Notes: generated by a model from the letters alone, not told the origin. 50,757 bases of DNA from Nitrospiraceae bacterium (GCA_003599025.1 QZIL01000001.1:1-50757); one strand, 5' to 3'; numbered from the stretch's first letter, positions 19,294-28,058 are shown. Translations and numbers: made by a program.

Positions 19294-19317
19294 GGGCAGG
19301 GGCAGGGGCAGGGGCAA
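19294..19317. repeat. Short tandem repeat, GGGCAG x4
   Basis: Four consecutive GGGCAG-like hexamers in the intergenic stretch downstream (toxin side) of the ParE-like gene; the last unit is GGGCAA. It resembles a slipped-strand microsatellite. No promoter relation is evident. Confidence 0.7.
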
Positions 19318-19328
19318 GGTTTCTTGCT

Positions 19329-19631
19329 TTATTCCTTGGGCAGATATTTATCCAGATTTAAGGACCCATGAAAGACCCCGAGAATATCAATATTCTCTTC
19401 GTCTCTTATGAGGTATGCTATTCGATAATGTCCATATAAAAGAACTCTTATATGCCGATCTGGCCAATCATGAAGTTTATATCCAATAAGAGGGAAATCG
19501 TTGAGTATTTCTGCTTTACGATATATTGCAGTAACGAGTCTTACTGCAGCATCGTTATTATCTTCTGCAATATAATTGAAAATTATTTTAAGCCAATCCT
19601 CAGCTTCCTTCGTCCAATTTATTTTTGCCAT
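19329..19631 (-). CDS. RelE/ParE-family toxin
   Basis: A 100-residue protein with the ParE fold pattern. The N-terminal helical hairpin (WTKEAEDWLKIIFNYIAEDN) is followed by the strand-rich C-terminal part with IRVLLYGHYRIAYLIRDEENIDILGVFHG, the usual RelE/ParE sheet with an Arg and a final His. ParE members poison gyrase, while RelE members cut mRNA. The lack of clear RelE catalytic residues favours ParE, but this is not certain. It follows the antitoxin gene with a 13-bp overlap. Confidence 0.85.
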   Translation of the reverse strand: MAKINWTKEAEDWLKIIFNYIAEDNNDAAVRLVTAIYRKAEILNDFPLIGYKLHDWPDRHIRVLLYGHYRIAYLIRDEENIDILGVFHGSLNLDKYLPKE

Positions 19632-19804
19632 GAGGCGATATGCTTCCCCATTTCTTTATGAGAAACGACATTCCCTTTATCGGAGTCTGCCAAACCTCTG
19701 TCAATCATTTTTGAGAAAGCAAGCTCTCTTAATATTTCGTCGAAGCTGCTGTCGTCAGGTTGTTCCTGAATGACTTTGATCATTATATCTTTTGCTGTTT
19801 GCAT
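19619..19804 (-). CDS. Antitoxin of a ParE-type pair
   Basis: A 61-residue acidic protein, first gene of the pair, with a strong GGGAGG ribosome binding site. The N-terminal part (AKDIMIKVIQEQPDDSSFDEILRELAF) fits the short antitoxins that accompany ParE-like toxins in many environmental genomes. The C-terminal HKEMGKHIASWQK would wrap the toxin. No clear DNA-binding domain is visible, though dimerisation through the first helix is common in this type. Confidence 0.75.
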   Translation of the reverse strand: MQTAKDIMIKVIQEQPDDSSFDEILRELAFSKMIDRGLADSDKGNVVSHKEMGKHIASWQK

Positions 19805-19866
19805 GTATTCCCTCCCACATTTTTATTTTCTTATTTTACCATAACCAGGATTATTGCTTTGGCTAA

Positions 19867-20175
19867 TCAAAGGGGGTTATAGCCCCTTTTTGACAGATAC
19901 ACCACAAGCGTCTTCCATAAGTTGCAGGAAGTCTCCACCGCAAATACCATATCCTCAGGACTGTATTGTCCAATTCTCCGCGCTAGCCCCTCCCACAGCC
20001 TTTCGTTATACCCCTCGTAGCTGACTGGGATTGAAAATGAACTCCCCACCTGAAGCCCCTCTCTATCCACTACCGTCCCCTGATGCTTCTCCTTGGCCGG
20101 ATCGATCCCCGCTACCCTCTTCCCTGATATCATCTTTTTGTTCTCCTGGTGCTTCCTGCACGTCATGTTCTTCAT
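19867..20175 (-). pseudogene. Truncated IS110-family transposase
   Basis: A 102-codon remnant of the N-terminal DEDD (RuvC-like) domain of an IS110-type transposase. VAGIDPAKEKHQGTVVD carries the first Asp, and FAVETSCNLWKTLVVYL carries the Glu motif. The frame stops at GYNPL, and the remaining two thirds, including the C-terminal Ser motif, are absent. IS110 elements lack clear terminal inverted repeats, so the edges cannot be drawn. Next to a toxin-antitoxin pair, it marks a region of past insertion. Confidence 0.75.
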
Positions 20176-20327
20176 CTCTGCGTCCTCTTTCCCATTTTTT
20201 TACCTCTAATTTTTTTGTGACAAATGCCACAGGGAAGTTTATAATTTCCTATCCAGTGACGGGCTAATCATTTATTGCCGTCCTGCATAGTATAGATATC
20301 GTTCGACTATGCTGAAAAGGGGAGGCC

Positions 20328-21179
20328 ATGAAAATAGGCTTAGCTTTGGGAGGCGGTGGAGTTCGAGGTTTTGCACATACTCTTATCCTGGAGACGCTCG
20401 ACGACTTAGGCATCAAGCCGAGCATCATTGCAGGAACCAGTATGGGTGCGATCATTGGGGCTCTCTATGCCTCTGGGATGTCTGGAAAGGAAATCAAAGA
20501 GCGCATCAGCAAACTCTTTGTCCTGAAAGATGATACCTGGCGAGACATCCTTGCGAAGAAAGACGACATGTTGAAATTGTTAACGGCATTTTCTGTGGAA
20601 TTTCCACGCAGCGGGTTCATCAACACTCAAGGATTCGTTGAGTACCTCTTTAGCGAAATCAAGAAGCGAACTTTCGAAGAGCTAAGGATTCCTCTTTTAG
20701 TAATTGCCACAGACTATTGGACCGCAGAGGAGATCGTGTTTGAATCGGATGACTTACTTCCTGCTCTACAGGCTAGCATGGCTGTGCCGGGGGTATTTGC
20801 CCCAGCGTCCATTGGGGGTAGAGTTCTCGTCGATGGAGGTGTTGTAAACTTGGTACCCTACGACCACCTTCTAGATCGAGCTGATTTCATCATAGCAGTA
20901 GATGTGAGCAAGGCGCGCAATCCTGGTAAAAATCAAGTTCCAGGCGCTCTTGAATCAGTTCTTGGGGCTTTCAATATCATGCAGGCTTCAGCCCTTGCTG
21001 AAAAGATGAAACACAGGAAGCCTGACATCTATGTCCAACCGGAGATCGAAGGTGTACGGATGCTTGATTTTCGTAAAATCGAGGAAGTCTTCCTTCAAGC
21101 AGCGCCAGCCGTTGACTTGCTGAGAAAACAACTGAAAGGTGTATTTGTCGAACAAAGGCATCCAGCGGATCGACCATAA
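20328..21179 (+). CDS. Patatin-like phospholipase (RssA/YjjU-like)
   Basis: Serine hydrolase of 283 residues. The oxyanion loop GGGGVRG is at about 8-14, the nucleophile elbow GTSMG at 36-40 (Ser38), and the catalytic Asp in VDGGVVNLVP. These Ser-Asp dyad enzymes cleave acyl groups from phospholipids. There is no signal peptide, so it acts in the cytoplasm or at the inner membrane. GGGGAGGCC provides the ribosome binding site. It is a single-gene unit converging on a GH1 gene. Confidence 0.92.
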   Translation: MKIGLALGGGGVRGFAHTLILETLDDLGIKPSIIAGTSMGAIIGALYASGMSGKEIKERISKLFVLKDDTWRDILAKKDDMLKLLTAFSVEFPRSGFINTQGFVEYLFSEIKKRTFEELRIPLLVIATDYWTAEEIVFESDDLLPALQASMAVPGVFAPASIGGRVLVDGGVVNLVPYDHLLDRADFIIAVDVSKARNPGKNQVPGALESVLGAFNIMQASALAEKMKHRKPDIYVQPEIEGVRMLDFRKIEEVFLQAAPAVDLLRKQLKGVFVEQRHPADRP

Positions 21180-21227
21180 ATATGCGGGATTCCCGCTTAC
21201 TACCTCCGGTGATGCCGGGGCATATTT
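21178..21227. terminator. Bidirectional terminator-like stem structure
   Basis: Between two convergent stops. An outer inverted repeat AAATATGC/GCATATTT (21178-21185 and 21220-21227) encloses two smaller hairpins, GCGGGATTCCCGC and CCGGTGATGCCGG. The A-rich and T-rich arms could serve termination in both directions. Confidence 0.55.
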
Positions 21228-21232
21228 ATTCT

Positions 21233-22549
21233 TTAGAACCTTCTGTTTTTTATAAGATACGAATAGTATGCGGCCGCATTTGTCGGCGTGCGTTTAAGAG
21301 TATCAAAGTCAACTTTATAGAGCCCGAAGCGGGCGTCAAGCCCCTGAAGCCATTCGTAATTGTCGATCAGGGACCAGTAGAAGTATCCCCGGATATCCAT
21401 GCCCTGCCGGAGACAATGCTCTACCACATCGATATGTTTTTTCATAAACCTGATCTTTTCCTGACTGTCTCTGGTGGCGATGCCGTTTTCAGTTATTATA
21501 AGAGGGACCCCAAGTCTTGACGCATACCTCAGCACCTTTTCGAGCCCGCGAGGGTGGATCTCCCATCCCATGTCCGTAAGCCCGTGTCCGTCTATGTCCA
21601 GATGCCTCATCTCAACCCCTTTTTTCTTGAGGGGATTAAACCGCATGTGAATCCTTGTGTAATAATTCACGCCGAGGAAATCAAGCTTGCCCTGTATGGG
21701 AACAGCTATTTCCTGCTCTTTATGGAAAGGGAGGTTAAGCCTGAGCCTGCCTGTAAGAAAGGCGTCGAGCAGGGAATGATTGTAGAAGTATTTGGCAATG
21801 CGGGCCAGAAGCCTGTCCAGCGGGTTCCATTTTTTCCATGGCGCAAGAGCTGCCATATTATGTGCAACACTGACCCGGGCATCAGGATATCTGGCATGGA
21901 TCATATCATAGGCCGCTCCATGGGCCTTTAATATATTTGTGAGCGCCCTGATCCCCAGGGGAACGCTCTTTATCCCCGGTGGGGTGCACCCTTCAAAATA
22001 TCCGGCAAGGACCAGGACATATGGCTCGTTAAAGGTGATCCAGTAACGAACCCCTGATAGTATTGAGAGGGCCTTCTCAACATATGCCAGGAATTTTTCA
22101 ACAGACCCATCTTCATGCCAGGGATACTTCCTGCTGAACCAGAGGGGATGCGTGAAGTGGTGAAGGGTCACCATAGGTTCAATCCCGTCACGCCTCAGAA
22201 TATCGATGATTTCTTGATAGTGCTCGACCGCCTTTTCATCCCAGATATTTTCACGCGGCTGTATCCTGCTCCACTCAATGGAAAAGCGGTATGCATTGAC
22301 CCCGAGCTTTTTTAGAAGCGCAAGGTCTTCCCTGTATAGCTCATAATGATTGGTGACTTCGGGTTTTGTGTTTAATATCTCTTCCCATGACGACCAGTCA
22401 GCATGAGAAGATCCCTCAAGTTGAAAGGCCGAGGTCGCAACACCCCACAAAAAATCTCCCCTTAATTCAGCGGCTAATGAAGCAAATGCTGCCGGTGCAG
22501 AGTTCCCCGTTGCGGCCCGGTCATTCGCTTTCTGGTGAATTGTCTTCAA
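21233..22549 (-). CDS. Glycoside hydrolase family 1 (beta-glucosidase type)
   Basis: Retaining beta-glycosidase of 438 residues with a TIM barrel. GDFLWGVATSAFQLEG is the GH1 start pattern, TFNEP holds the acid/base Glu, and ITENG the nucleophile Glu. WSRIQP and FYWSLIDNYEWLQG also match the family. There is no signal peptide, so it acts on intracellular beta-glycosides; the specificity may be glucose, galactose or another sugar. The start overlaps the end of the second PhoB-like regulator by 29 bp, so it is co-transcribed with a two-component set, an unusual partnership. Confidence 0.92.
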   Translation of the reverse strand: MKTIHQKANDRAATGNSAPAAFASLAAELRGDFLWGVATSAFQLEGSSHADWSSWEEILNTKPEVTNHYELYREDLALLKKLGVNAYRFSIEWSRIQPRENIWDEKAVEHYQEIIDILRRDGIEPMVTLHHFTHPLWFSRKYPWHEDGSVEKFLAYVEKALSILSGVRYWITFNEPYVLVLAGYFEGCTPPGIKSVPLGIRALTNILKAHGAAYDMIHARYPDARVSVAHNMAALAPWKKWNPLDRLLARIAKYFYNHSLLDAFLTGRLRLNLPFHKEQEIAVPIQGKLDFLGVNYYTRIHMRFNPLKKKGVEMRHLDIDGHGLTDMGWEIHPRGLEKVLRYASRLGVPLIITENGIATRDSQEKIRFMKKHIDVVEHCLRQGMDIRGYFYWSLIDNYEWLQGLDARFGLYKVDFDTLKRTPTNAAAYYSYLIKNRRF

Positions 22550-23240
22550 TATAGTACCCGCGCCCCCTTCTTGTCCTTATGTACAGGGGGTTTGCAGGGT
22601 CGTCTTCTATTTGAGCTCGTATCCTGCTTATATGAACATCCACAGTCCTCGGATCAACGTCCCCCTCATCTTTCCAGAGCGCGTTCATCAGATGTTCACG
22701 GTTATATATCTTTCCCCGCCTCTCTACAAGATACATAAGGAGTTTAAACTCGGTAGGACTGAGGTTAAGTGTTATATTTTTCTTCAAGACGGAATATGTC
22801 TCCGTATTTATGGAAAGTTCACCTATGGTAATGTGTTTATCTTCCGCCACAGCCCTCGCCGAACGTCTCAGTACGGCTTTCATCCGCGCGATCAATTCCC
22901 TTGGACTGAAAGGCTTTGTGATATAATCATCAGCGCCAAGCTCAAGACCGAGAATCCTGTCTATTTCATCTGTCTTGGCTGTAAGTATGATAATCGGCAG
23001 GCTCTTTGTTTTAGGGTCGTTCCTGAGCATCCGGCACAACTCCATCCCCTGTATACCGGGAAGCATGAGATCAAGGATGATAAGATCAAAAATCTTCCGT
23101 TTGATTTGTTTAAGGGCGCTTTCGCCATCCAGCGCAGTCGTAACGTCAAACCCTTCCTTCGAAAGATTATAGGAGAGCAGTTCAGCAATGTCTTGCTCGT
23201 CGTCGACAATAAGAATTTTTTGAGTTTCTTGCTTTGTCAC
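22521..23240 (-). CDS. PhoB/OmpR-family response regulator (second copy)
   Basis: A 239-residue regulator: receiver domain (about 8-122) with VDDE, phospho-acceptor Asp in LIILDLMLPG, Thr in ILTAK and Lys in TKPFSP; winged-helix DNA-binding domain (about 135-230) with SPTEFKLLMYLVERRG and DPRTVDVHISRIRAQIEDD. By eye it shares well over half of its residues with the regulator at 24682-25380, so the pair is a tandem duplication split by the kinase gene. It is separated from the kinase stop by 83 bp. Confidence 0.93.
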   Translation of the reverse strand: MTKQETQKILIVDDEQDIAELLSYNLSKEGFDVTTALDGESALKQIKRKIFDLIILDLMLPGIQGMELCRMLRNDPKTKSLPIIILTAKTDEIDRILGLELGADDYITKPFSPRELIARMKAVLRRSARAVAEDKHITIGELSINTETYSVLKKNITLNLSPTEFKLLMYLVERRGKIYNREHLMNALWKDEGDVDPRTVDVHISRIRAQIEDDPANPLYIRTRRGRGYYIEDNSPESE

Positions 23241-23323
23241 ATTACCCGCGCGTCTTCGATATGAAATAAATAAAGTATACGGAGAAAATGTTGCCGCAAT
23301 ATGAAAGGAATGTTAAGTTTCAG

Positions 23324-24685
23324 TTAAAGAATAATCTTGACCTTTGTTCCCTCGCCGGGGGAGCTGTCAACCTGCATGCTCCATCCATGCGCCTTAACAA
23401 GATGCTTGACGATAGCAAGCCCGAGACCGGTCCCACCCATCTTTCTCGATCTCGCAGGATCGACCCTGAAGAACCGTTCCCCGAGGCGAGAGACATATTT
23501 GTCAGGCACTCCTATGCCTGTGTCTTCGACGAACAGGAAAACTTTTCCGTTTTCCTGCTTAATGCCAAAGGTCACCCCGCCGGTTTCAGTAAACTTTATC
23601 GCGTTGCCGACGAGGTTGGTGAGGACCTGGATAAGGCGGTTTCTGTCGGCCTCGATCTGCTGTATATCGGGACTCCCTTCGACCTTCAAATAAAGTTTTT
23701 TTGCAACTGCCTTGTCTTTGAATATCTCTACAATGTTTTCGAAGACGCTTTGAATATCAAGCAGGGTCTTTTCGACTTTTATGACTCCCAGTTCGACCTT
23801 GGAGATAGTCATAAGGTCATCAATTAGGGCGTTGATACGCTCGCTGTTTGCCTTTATCGTCATAACAAACCTTTCTGCATTGTCTCTATCAGAGAGGGCG
23901 CCGTCAAGAAGAGTGTCCGCAAAGCCCTTTATTGCCGTGATAGGCGTTTTCAATTCATGTGATACGTTCGCGACAAAATCTTTCCGGACTTGTTCAAGTT
24001 TTTTAATTTCGGTTATATCATGGAATACGGCGACAAACCCTGAAAGCTCGCTCTCCTTATAAAAAAGCGGCGATACCCTGACTGTAAGATGTTTTTCAGT
24101 TGGAACTTCGAGAGCACATTCAGTCATTCCCGGCAAGTGGCTCTTTTTCACTGCATCTATCAGGTCGGAGAATTCATGGTTTCTGACGACTTCGATAAAA
24201 TGCACCCCGGTCACGGGAATATCCCCGAAGAAATCTCTCACGGATGAACTTGAAAGCGTCACGGCCCCTTTTACGTCTATTATCAGAAGGGCATCCGGCA
24301 CGCTTCTGAGAATGACGTTAAGACGGCTCCGCTCTTCTTCGCTTTGCTTCATCATACCCTGAAGATTGAAAGACATGGAGGTCAAATTGTCGGCGATCTC
24401 ATTGAATTCGCCTGCTCTCTGCAGAACGAGTTTTTTGTCTATTTCCCCACGTGATAAAGACCGCGAGAAATCCGTAATCTGCTTCAGCAATCTTCTTAAG
24501 CGCTCCGTCTGCCAGGCAGAAAAACCCCACGTGACGATCAAAGCAAGGGACGTTACAAGTATGATCCTGGTCCTGATATGATTATCTCTGACGGCTGAGG
24601 CGATATAAAGCTCACTAAAAAGACCTGCCGCGATTACTGCAACGGCATAGATGTAAAACTTTCTTCGAGAGATACTGTCCCTCAT
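23324..24685 (-). CDS. PhoR-like sensor histidine kinase
   Basis: Membrane sensor kinase of 453 residues: two N-terminal membrane helices with almost no periplasmic loop (about 10-60), a HAMP-like linker (TERLRRLLKQITDFSRSL), a PAS domain (about 115-225), HisKA with NVSHELKTPITAIKGFAD, and HATPase with N-box VGNAIKF, G1 DTGIGVP and G2 GGTGLGLAIVKHL. The layout matches PhoR, which senses through a partner rather than a periplasmic domain. It overlaps the upstream regulator by 4 bp (ATGA). No pst or phoU gene is in the window, so phosphate as the signal is only a guess. Confidence 0.93.
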   Translation of the reverse strand: MRDSISRRKFYIYAVAVIAAGLFSELYIASAVRDNHIRTRIILVTSLALIVTWGFSAWQTERLRRLLKQITDFSRSLSRGEIDKKLVLQRAGEFNEIADNLTSMSFNLQGMMKQSEEERSRLNVILRSVPDALLIIDVKGAVTLSSSSVRDFFGDIPVTGVHFIEVVRNHEFSDLIDAVKKSHLPGMTECALEVPTEKHLTVRVSPLFYKESELSGFVAVFHDITEIKKLEQVRKDFVANVSHELKTPITAIKGFADTLLDGALSDRDNAERFVMTIKANSERINALIDDLMTISKVELGVIKVEKTLLDIQSVFENIVEIFKDKAVAKKLYLKVEGSPDIQQIEADRNRLIQVLTNLVGNAIKFTETGGVTFGIKQENGKVFLFVEDTGIGVPDKYVSRLGERFFRVDPARSRKMGGTGLGLAIVKHLVKAHGWSMQVDSSPGEGTKVKIIL

Positions 24686-25380
24686 GCTCCGGCATCTACG
24701 TAATAGCCGATGCCTCTTTTAGTCTTAATATATTTGGGATTTGCCGGATCATCCTCAATTTGAGTGCGCAAACGCCTTATATGAACATCAACGGTCCTCG
24801 GCTCTACAAACGACTCGTCTTTCCATACGCCGTCCAGTAGCTGCTCACGGTTAAAAACCTTTCCTCTTCTTTCAACCAGATAGACAAAAAGCTTAAATTC
24901 TGTGGTGCTGATGTCCAACCGAACGTTACCTCTGAGAACTGAATATGATTCCTTATTGATTGTAAGTTTGCCTATGCGTATGACCTTTTCTTCCGCTGTT
25001 TTTTCTGACGCCCTTCTCATGACGGTCTTAATACGCGCCAAAAGCTCCCTCGGACTGAAAGGTTTTGTCATATAATCGTCAGCCCCCATTTCAAGACCGA
25101 CTATTTTATCAACCTCTTCTCCTTTTGCGGTGAGCATGATAACCGGTACATTTTTGGTCCTCTGGTCGTTTCTAAGAATGCGACAGATTTCATTTCCATG
25201 CATCCCGGGAAGCATAAGATCGAGAATAATAAAATCGAACTTGTCCTTTCTGATTTTTTCAAGGGCTTCCTCCCCGTCCAATGCGGATGCAACATCAAAG
25301 CCCTCCTTCTTCAGATTATAGGAAACAAGGTCAACTATATCAGGCTCATCATCGACTACAAGTATTTTTTTTGCCGGCAT
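24682..25380 (-). CDS. PhoB/OmpR-family response regulator (first copy)
   Basis: A 232-residue regulator with receiver (VDDEPDI; phospho-Asp in FIILDLMLPGMHG; TKPFSPRE) and winged-helix domain (STTEFKLFVYLVERRGKVF, EPRTVDVHIRRLRTQIEDD, TKRGIGYYV). It is the first gene of the operon with the PhoR-like kinase, a second regulator and a GH1 enzyme. TGTTA-like half-sites lie upstream, but their spacing does not match a Pho box well, so autoregulation is not claimed. Confidence 0.93.
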   Translation of the reverse strand: MPAKKILVVDDEPDIVDLVSYNLKKEGFDVASALDGEEALEKIRKDKFDFIILDLMLPGMHGNEICRILRNDQRTKNVPVIMLTAKGEEVDKIVGLEMGADDYMTKPFSPRELLARIKTVMRRASEKTAEEKVIRIGKLTINKESYSVLRGNVRLDISTTEFKLFVYLVERRGKVFNREQLLDGVWKDESFVEPRTVDVHIRRLRTQIEDDPANPKYIKTKRGIGYYVDAGA

Positions 25381-26239
25381 TTAATGTATCCTCTTTTAAC
25401 AGAATTATTACAGTGAGTAAGTAGATAGTGAGGCTTAATGTGATGATCAACATGGTTTAGAATAACAGGGCAATGTTACAGGAATATTAAGAACATGTTA
25501 ATTTTTAAAGAAAAACACAGAGTAAACTGCTTAAGAGGGATCATTTTGTATTCCGTCCCGGAATAAAAGTTCTGAAGAAGTGCTGCCCCGGCAAGGATAA
25601 ACAGGCATATACCAACCTTCCTGAAAAAGAAGCCACATGGTATGAAATTGAGTTTCGACTGTCTCCCTTTTGTAACAGTTCATGGCTTATAGAACAGACA
25701 ATAGCGGAGGTCACTGATCCGGATGAACAGGAACGGAATTTATGAGTGGGTAAATGCCTTGCTCAGTAAACTGGGGATATGGATCTGATCTTCCATCCCC
25801 TTATCAGTTCCGGGATGTTCCCGGATGAAGCAAAAGAAAAGGTGCCAGGTGAATTAAGCCGCAACAATGATTGCCAAGCAATACGAACAGCTTAACGCGG
25901 CTGGTGAATTATAAAGTTGTTGCTCATAATTATGTGCGGCAACAGTACTTCATTCTTTGGGCCACAAAATAGGCCACAATATGGGCTACAAAAGACTTCC
26001 ATTCGGGTTTTATAATCTTTACGGGCCACAAAATGGGCCACACAGCTAAATGCATCTGGTGAATATAACATCGGCGGGTGAATTATGAATATACAAGTAA
26101 GAGGTAATATAAAGTTGCGTATGGGCGACGCCTACAATATCTTTTCCCATCCTATTTCCACCAGATCACCCCATCTATATATAAATAATATATATTATGT
26201 GCGGAGAATTTCCGGAATCCCTTTTCTGATATAGCGATA
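25381..26239. other. Gene-poor stretch of 859 bp
   Basis: No credible gene on either strand. The first 100 bp should hold the promoter of the regulator operon reading left. The middle contains short disrupted frames with many stops. From 25959 to 26046 there are 12-bp repeats built on GGGCCACAAAAT. Several GGTGAAT words recur (near 25849, 25903, 26058 and 26077). It could be the decayed edge of the element that continues to the tRNA at 31 kb. Confidence 0.6.
25959..26046. repeat. Imperfect 12-bp repeats, five units in two blocks
   Basis: Three consecutive units at 25959-25994 (GGGCCACAAAAT, AGGCCACAATAT, GGGCTACAAAAG) and two at 26023-26046 (GGGCCACAAAAT, GGGCCACACAGC). Regular spacing and short unit length resemble iterons or recombinase arm sites; a decayed coding repeat is the alternative. 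Confidence 0.75.
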
Positions 26240-27256
26240 TTATACTGCCGTCACAGACTTGATAATTTGCAGTATTCCAATCTTTCTTGACTCGATTTCC
26301 CTCAGATCAAAAAATATATAGGGCTTCAACGGTATGTGCGGTATCCTTATTTTTCTGCCGGCATAAAATGCTATCTCATACACCCGGAAATATTGTCCGG
26401 GTTTTAAATGGTGATAAATCATATTATGCTCCTGCAGATAGTTCACAATGATTTTAAGAGCAGACGCTTGTTCAGAATGCTTGATGAAAGCCATATCGGC
26501 AACTTGTTTCTCTATGCACTGTTTCCTCACAGTTTCAAATAAAAAGTCAGGCGTGCAATAAAGAACACCCCGGAATGTAAAAGCCTTCCATTTGCCCTTT
26601 TCATTTACATGGTTGATTTCCGGCTCTATGCTATTAAAGAAATGATAGCTTTCGAACCAATCTATGAAGCGTCCCTCTTGAAATCCTTTTCTCAATCTGA
26701 CTAACTCCTGATTACGTGCCCGGTGGTCTGCCTTCTTAAGCATATTGGTAAAAGGATCATCGACTGAAAAAGTGTGATGGTGCTCAACTGCAACTATTAC
26801 CCGCTTTGACAGAATTTCAGCTTTTCCAGACATAAGCTCAAACAGCTTGCGGACGCTTGTTATCTGATGGTCATCAACAGTATGCGGGTGTAAGATCCTG
26901 AGTTCCGGTGTCTTGCCGATATCATGTCCGAGTCCCGCAATCAGCGCCCAGGGAATGAAGTTCGCATAGTCACTAAAGTATGTTTTTACCTCTTCAATCA
27001 AATACCGCGCGACATTGTAAGAGTGGGCCTGTAAGCTGACATCTGCAAGGGTCCTTACAACAGGCTTGTAATCTCTATGCTCACCGTCCAGCCTGTCAAA
27101 AACTACGGACGGGCAATCCTTGTTTCTCTCCAGAAGTTCAATCAGCTCTTTAATGACGTCTTCAACGTTAAGGCTTTTAATCTCTTTCAGGTATGGCTTG
27201 GTGCATTCATCAATGAAATACATCGTGGCCTCAGATAACCCGGCATTCTCATTCAT
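26240..27256 (-). CDS. HD-domain protein, possibly TraI_2/relaxase-like
   Basis: A 338-residue soluble protein. HSYNVARYLIEEV (first His, about 80), GLGHDIGKTPE (HD motif, about 108-118) and AVEHHHTF are the ordered ligands of an HD phosphohydrolase. The layout of a DxH-like N-terminal HD domain and a C-terminal winged-helix-like part (IIVNYLQEHNMIYHHLKPGQYFRVYE) recalls the TraI_2/MobH group of element-borne proteins, but a relaxase function is not shown. It could also be a nucleotide hydrolase. It is last in an operon after two paralogous small genes, overlapping the nearer one by 4 bp. Confidence 0.7.
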   Translation of the reverse strand: MNENAGLSEATMYFIDECTKPYLKEIKSLNVEDVIKELIELLERNKDCPSVVFDRLDGEHRDYKPVVRTLADVSLQAHSYNVARYLIEEVKTYFSDYANFIPWALIAGLGHDIGKTPELRILHPHTVDDHQITSVRKLFELMSGKAEILSKRVIVAVEHHHTFSVDDPFTNMLKKADHRARNQELVRLRKGFQEGRFIDWFESYHFFNSIEPEINHVNEKGKWKAFTFRGVLYCTPDFLFETVRKQCIEKQVADMAFIKHSEQASALKIIVNYLQEHNMIYHHLKPGQYFRVYEIAFYAGRKIRIPHIPLKPYIFFDLREIESRKIGILQIIKSVTAV

Positions 27257-27666
27257 TGCAATTCCTCCTCTTTATCGATGGTAGCTGCGGTGTTATGCAG
27301 CGTCATTAACTTATAATCTCTTTGCTTCCTCAGCCGGTCTTTTACTTTTTGAGCGATGGTAATCATCTTGGGCGCCATTGTAGTTTTGATCTTCAATAAG
27401 GACATGCACATAGCAGCCATTTGCTTTGGCAGCAGTCCCGGGTTTTTCTTGTATCGCGCTTCCATCCACGTTTCGAATCTCTTCCATCGCTCTTCCGTGT
27501 ATACTAAATTCGTCAATATTGAATGAAGCTTTTCACGCTTTTCCTGAGATAAACTTCCTGCAAGTATTTTCAAGAATTCTCTCTGCTGGTTTTCCGGCAA
27601 GGTTGATATCCATATGGCCGTGTTTACAACTTTTTCTCTTAGTTCCTGATACTCTTCTTTGTTCAT
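27253..27666 (-). CDS. Unknown helical protein, paralogue of the next gene
   Basis: A 137-residue, basic, helical protein that I do not recognise. FLKILAGSLSQEKREKLHSI and MITIAQKVKDRLRKQRD align without gaps to FCKVFFREVNEENRKQIFEH and LLKIAQKVKQRIGYHLRK in the protein encoded at 27663-28058, so the two are divergent duplicates. Both junctions are 4-bp ATGA overlaps, which gives a tightly coupled three-gene unit with the HD protein. No membrane helix or signal peptide. A basic C-terminus could bind nucleic acid. Confidence 0.7.
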   Translation of the reverse strand: MNKEEYQELREKVVNTAIWISTLPENQQREFLKILAGSLSQEKREKLHSILTNLVYTEERWKRFETWMEARYKKNPGLLPKQMAAMCMSLLKIKTTMAPKMITIAQKVKDRLRKQRDYKLMTLHNTAATIDKEEELQ

Positions 27667-28058
27667 GTTGACCTCTTTGGCGATGCCTTTGTTCCTGACA
27701 GATTCTTCCGCAGGTGGTACCCAATGCGTTGCTTCACTTTTTGCGCAATTTTCAGGAGAAAAGGTTTTAGATATAGCTCAAGTTTTCTTGCCTGCATGCA
27801 AAGGTGCACGGCGGTTCCGGGTTGAAGCTCATGGTTTTCCCTGAAGCACTCTTCAAAAAACAGATCAACTTCCTGCCACTGAACTTCAGGATTTGCAAAA
27901 ATTACTATATGTTCAAATATCTGTTTTCTGTTCTCCTCGTTGACTTCTCTGAAAAATACTTTGCAGAACTTAATCTGATACGCCAGTGGCAAGACAGCAA
28001 CGTTTTTAGCTGCCTTAACCGCCTCGATTGTTTCCCTGGTGTAAAATTGTTCGTCCAT
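27663..28058 (-). CDS. Unknown helical protein, first gene of the HD operon
   Basis: A 131-residue protein of the same unrecognised family as the gene downstream. It has an acidic centre (VNEENRKQIFEHI, WQEVDLFFEECFRE) and a basic C-terminal helix with LKIAQKVKQRIGYHL. Ribosome binding site AAGGAGGG sits 6 bp before the ATG, a strong signal. It opens the operon with its paralogue and an HD-domain protein. A palindrome 38 bp upstream may be an operator. Confidence 0.7.
   Translation of the reverse strand: MDEQFYTRETIEAVKAAKNVAVLPLAYQIKFCKVFFREVNEENRKQIFEHIVIFANPEVQWQEVDLFFEECFRENHELQPGTAVHLCMQARKLELYLKPFLLKIAQKVKQRIGYHLRKNLSGTKASPKRST

Noticed and set aside
25440-25510. Pho box upstream of the first PhoB-like regulator
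   Set aside because: TGTTA-like words are present but their spacing is not the 11-bp repeat of a Pho box.
25959-26046. CRISPR-like array
   Set aside because: Units are 12 bp and run head to tail without spacers of a set length; no cas genes nearby.
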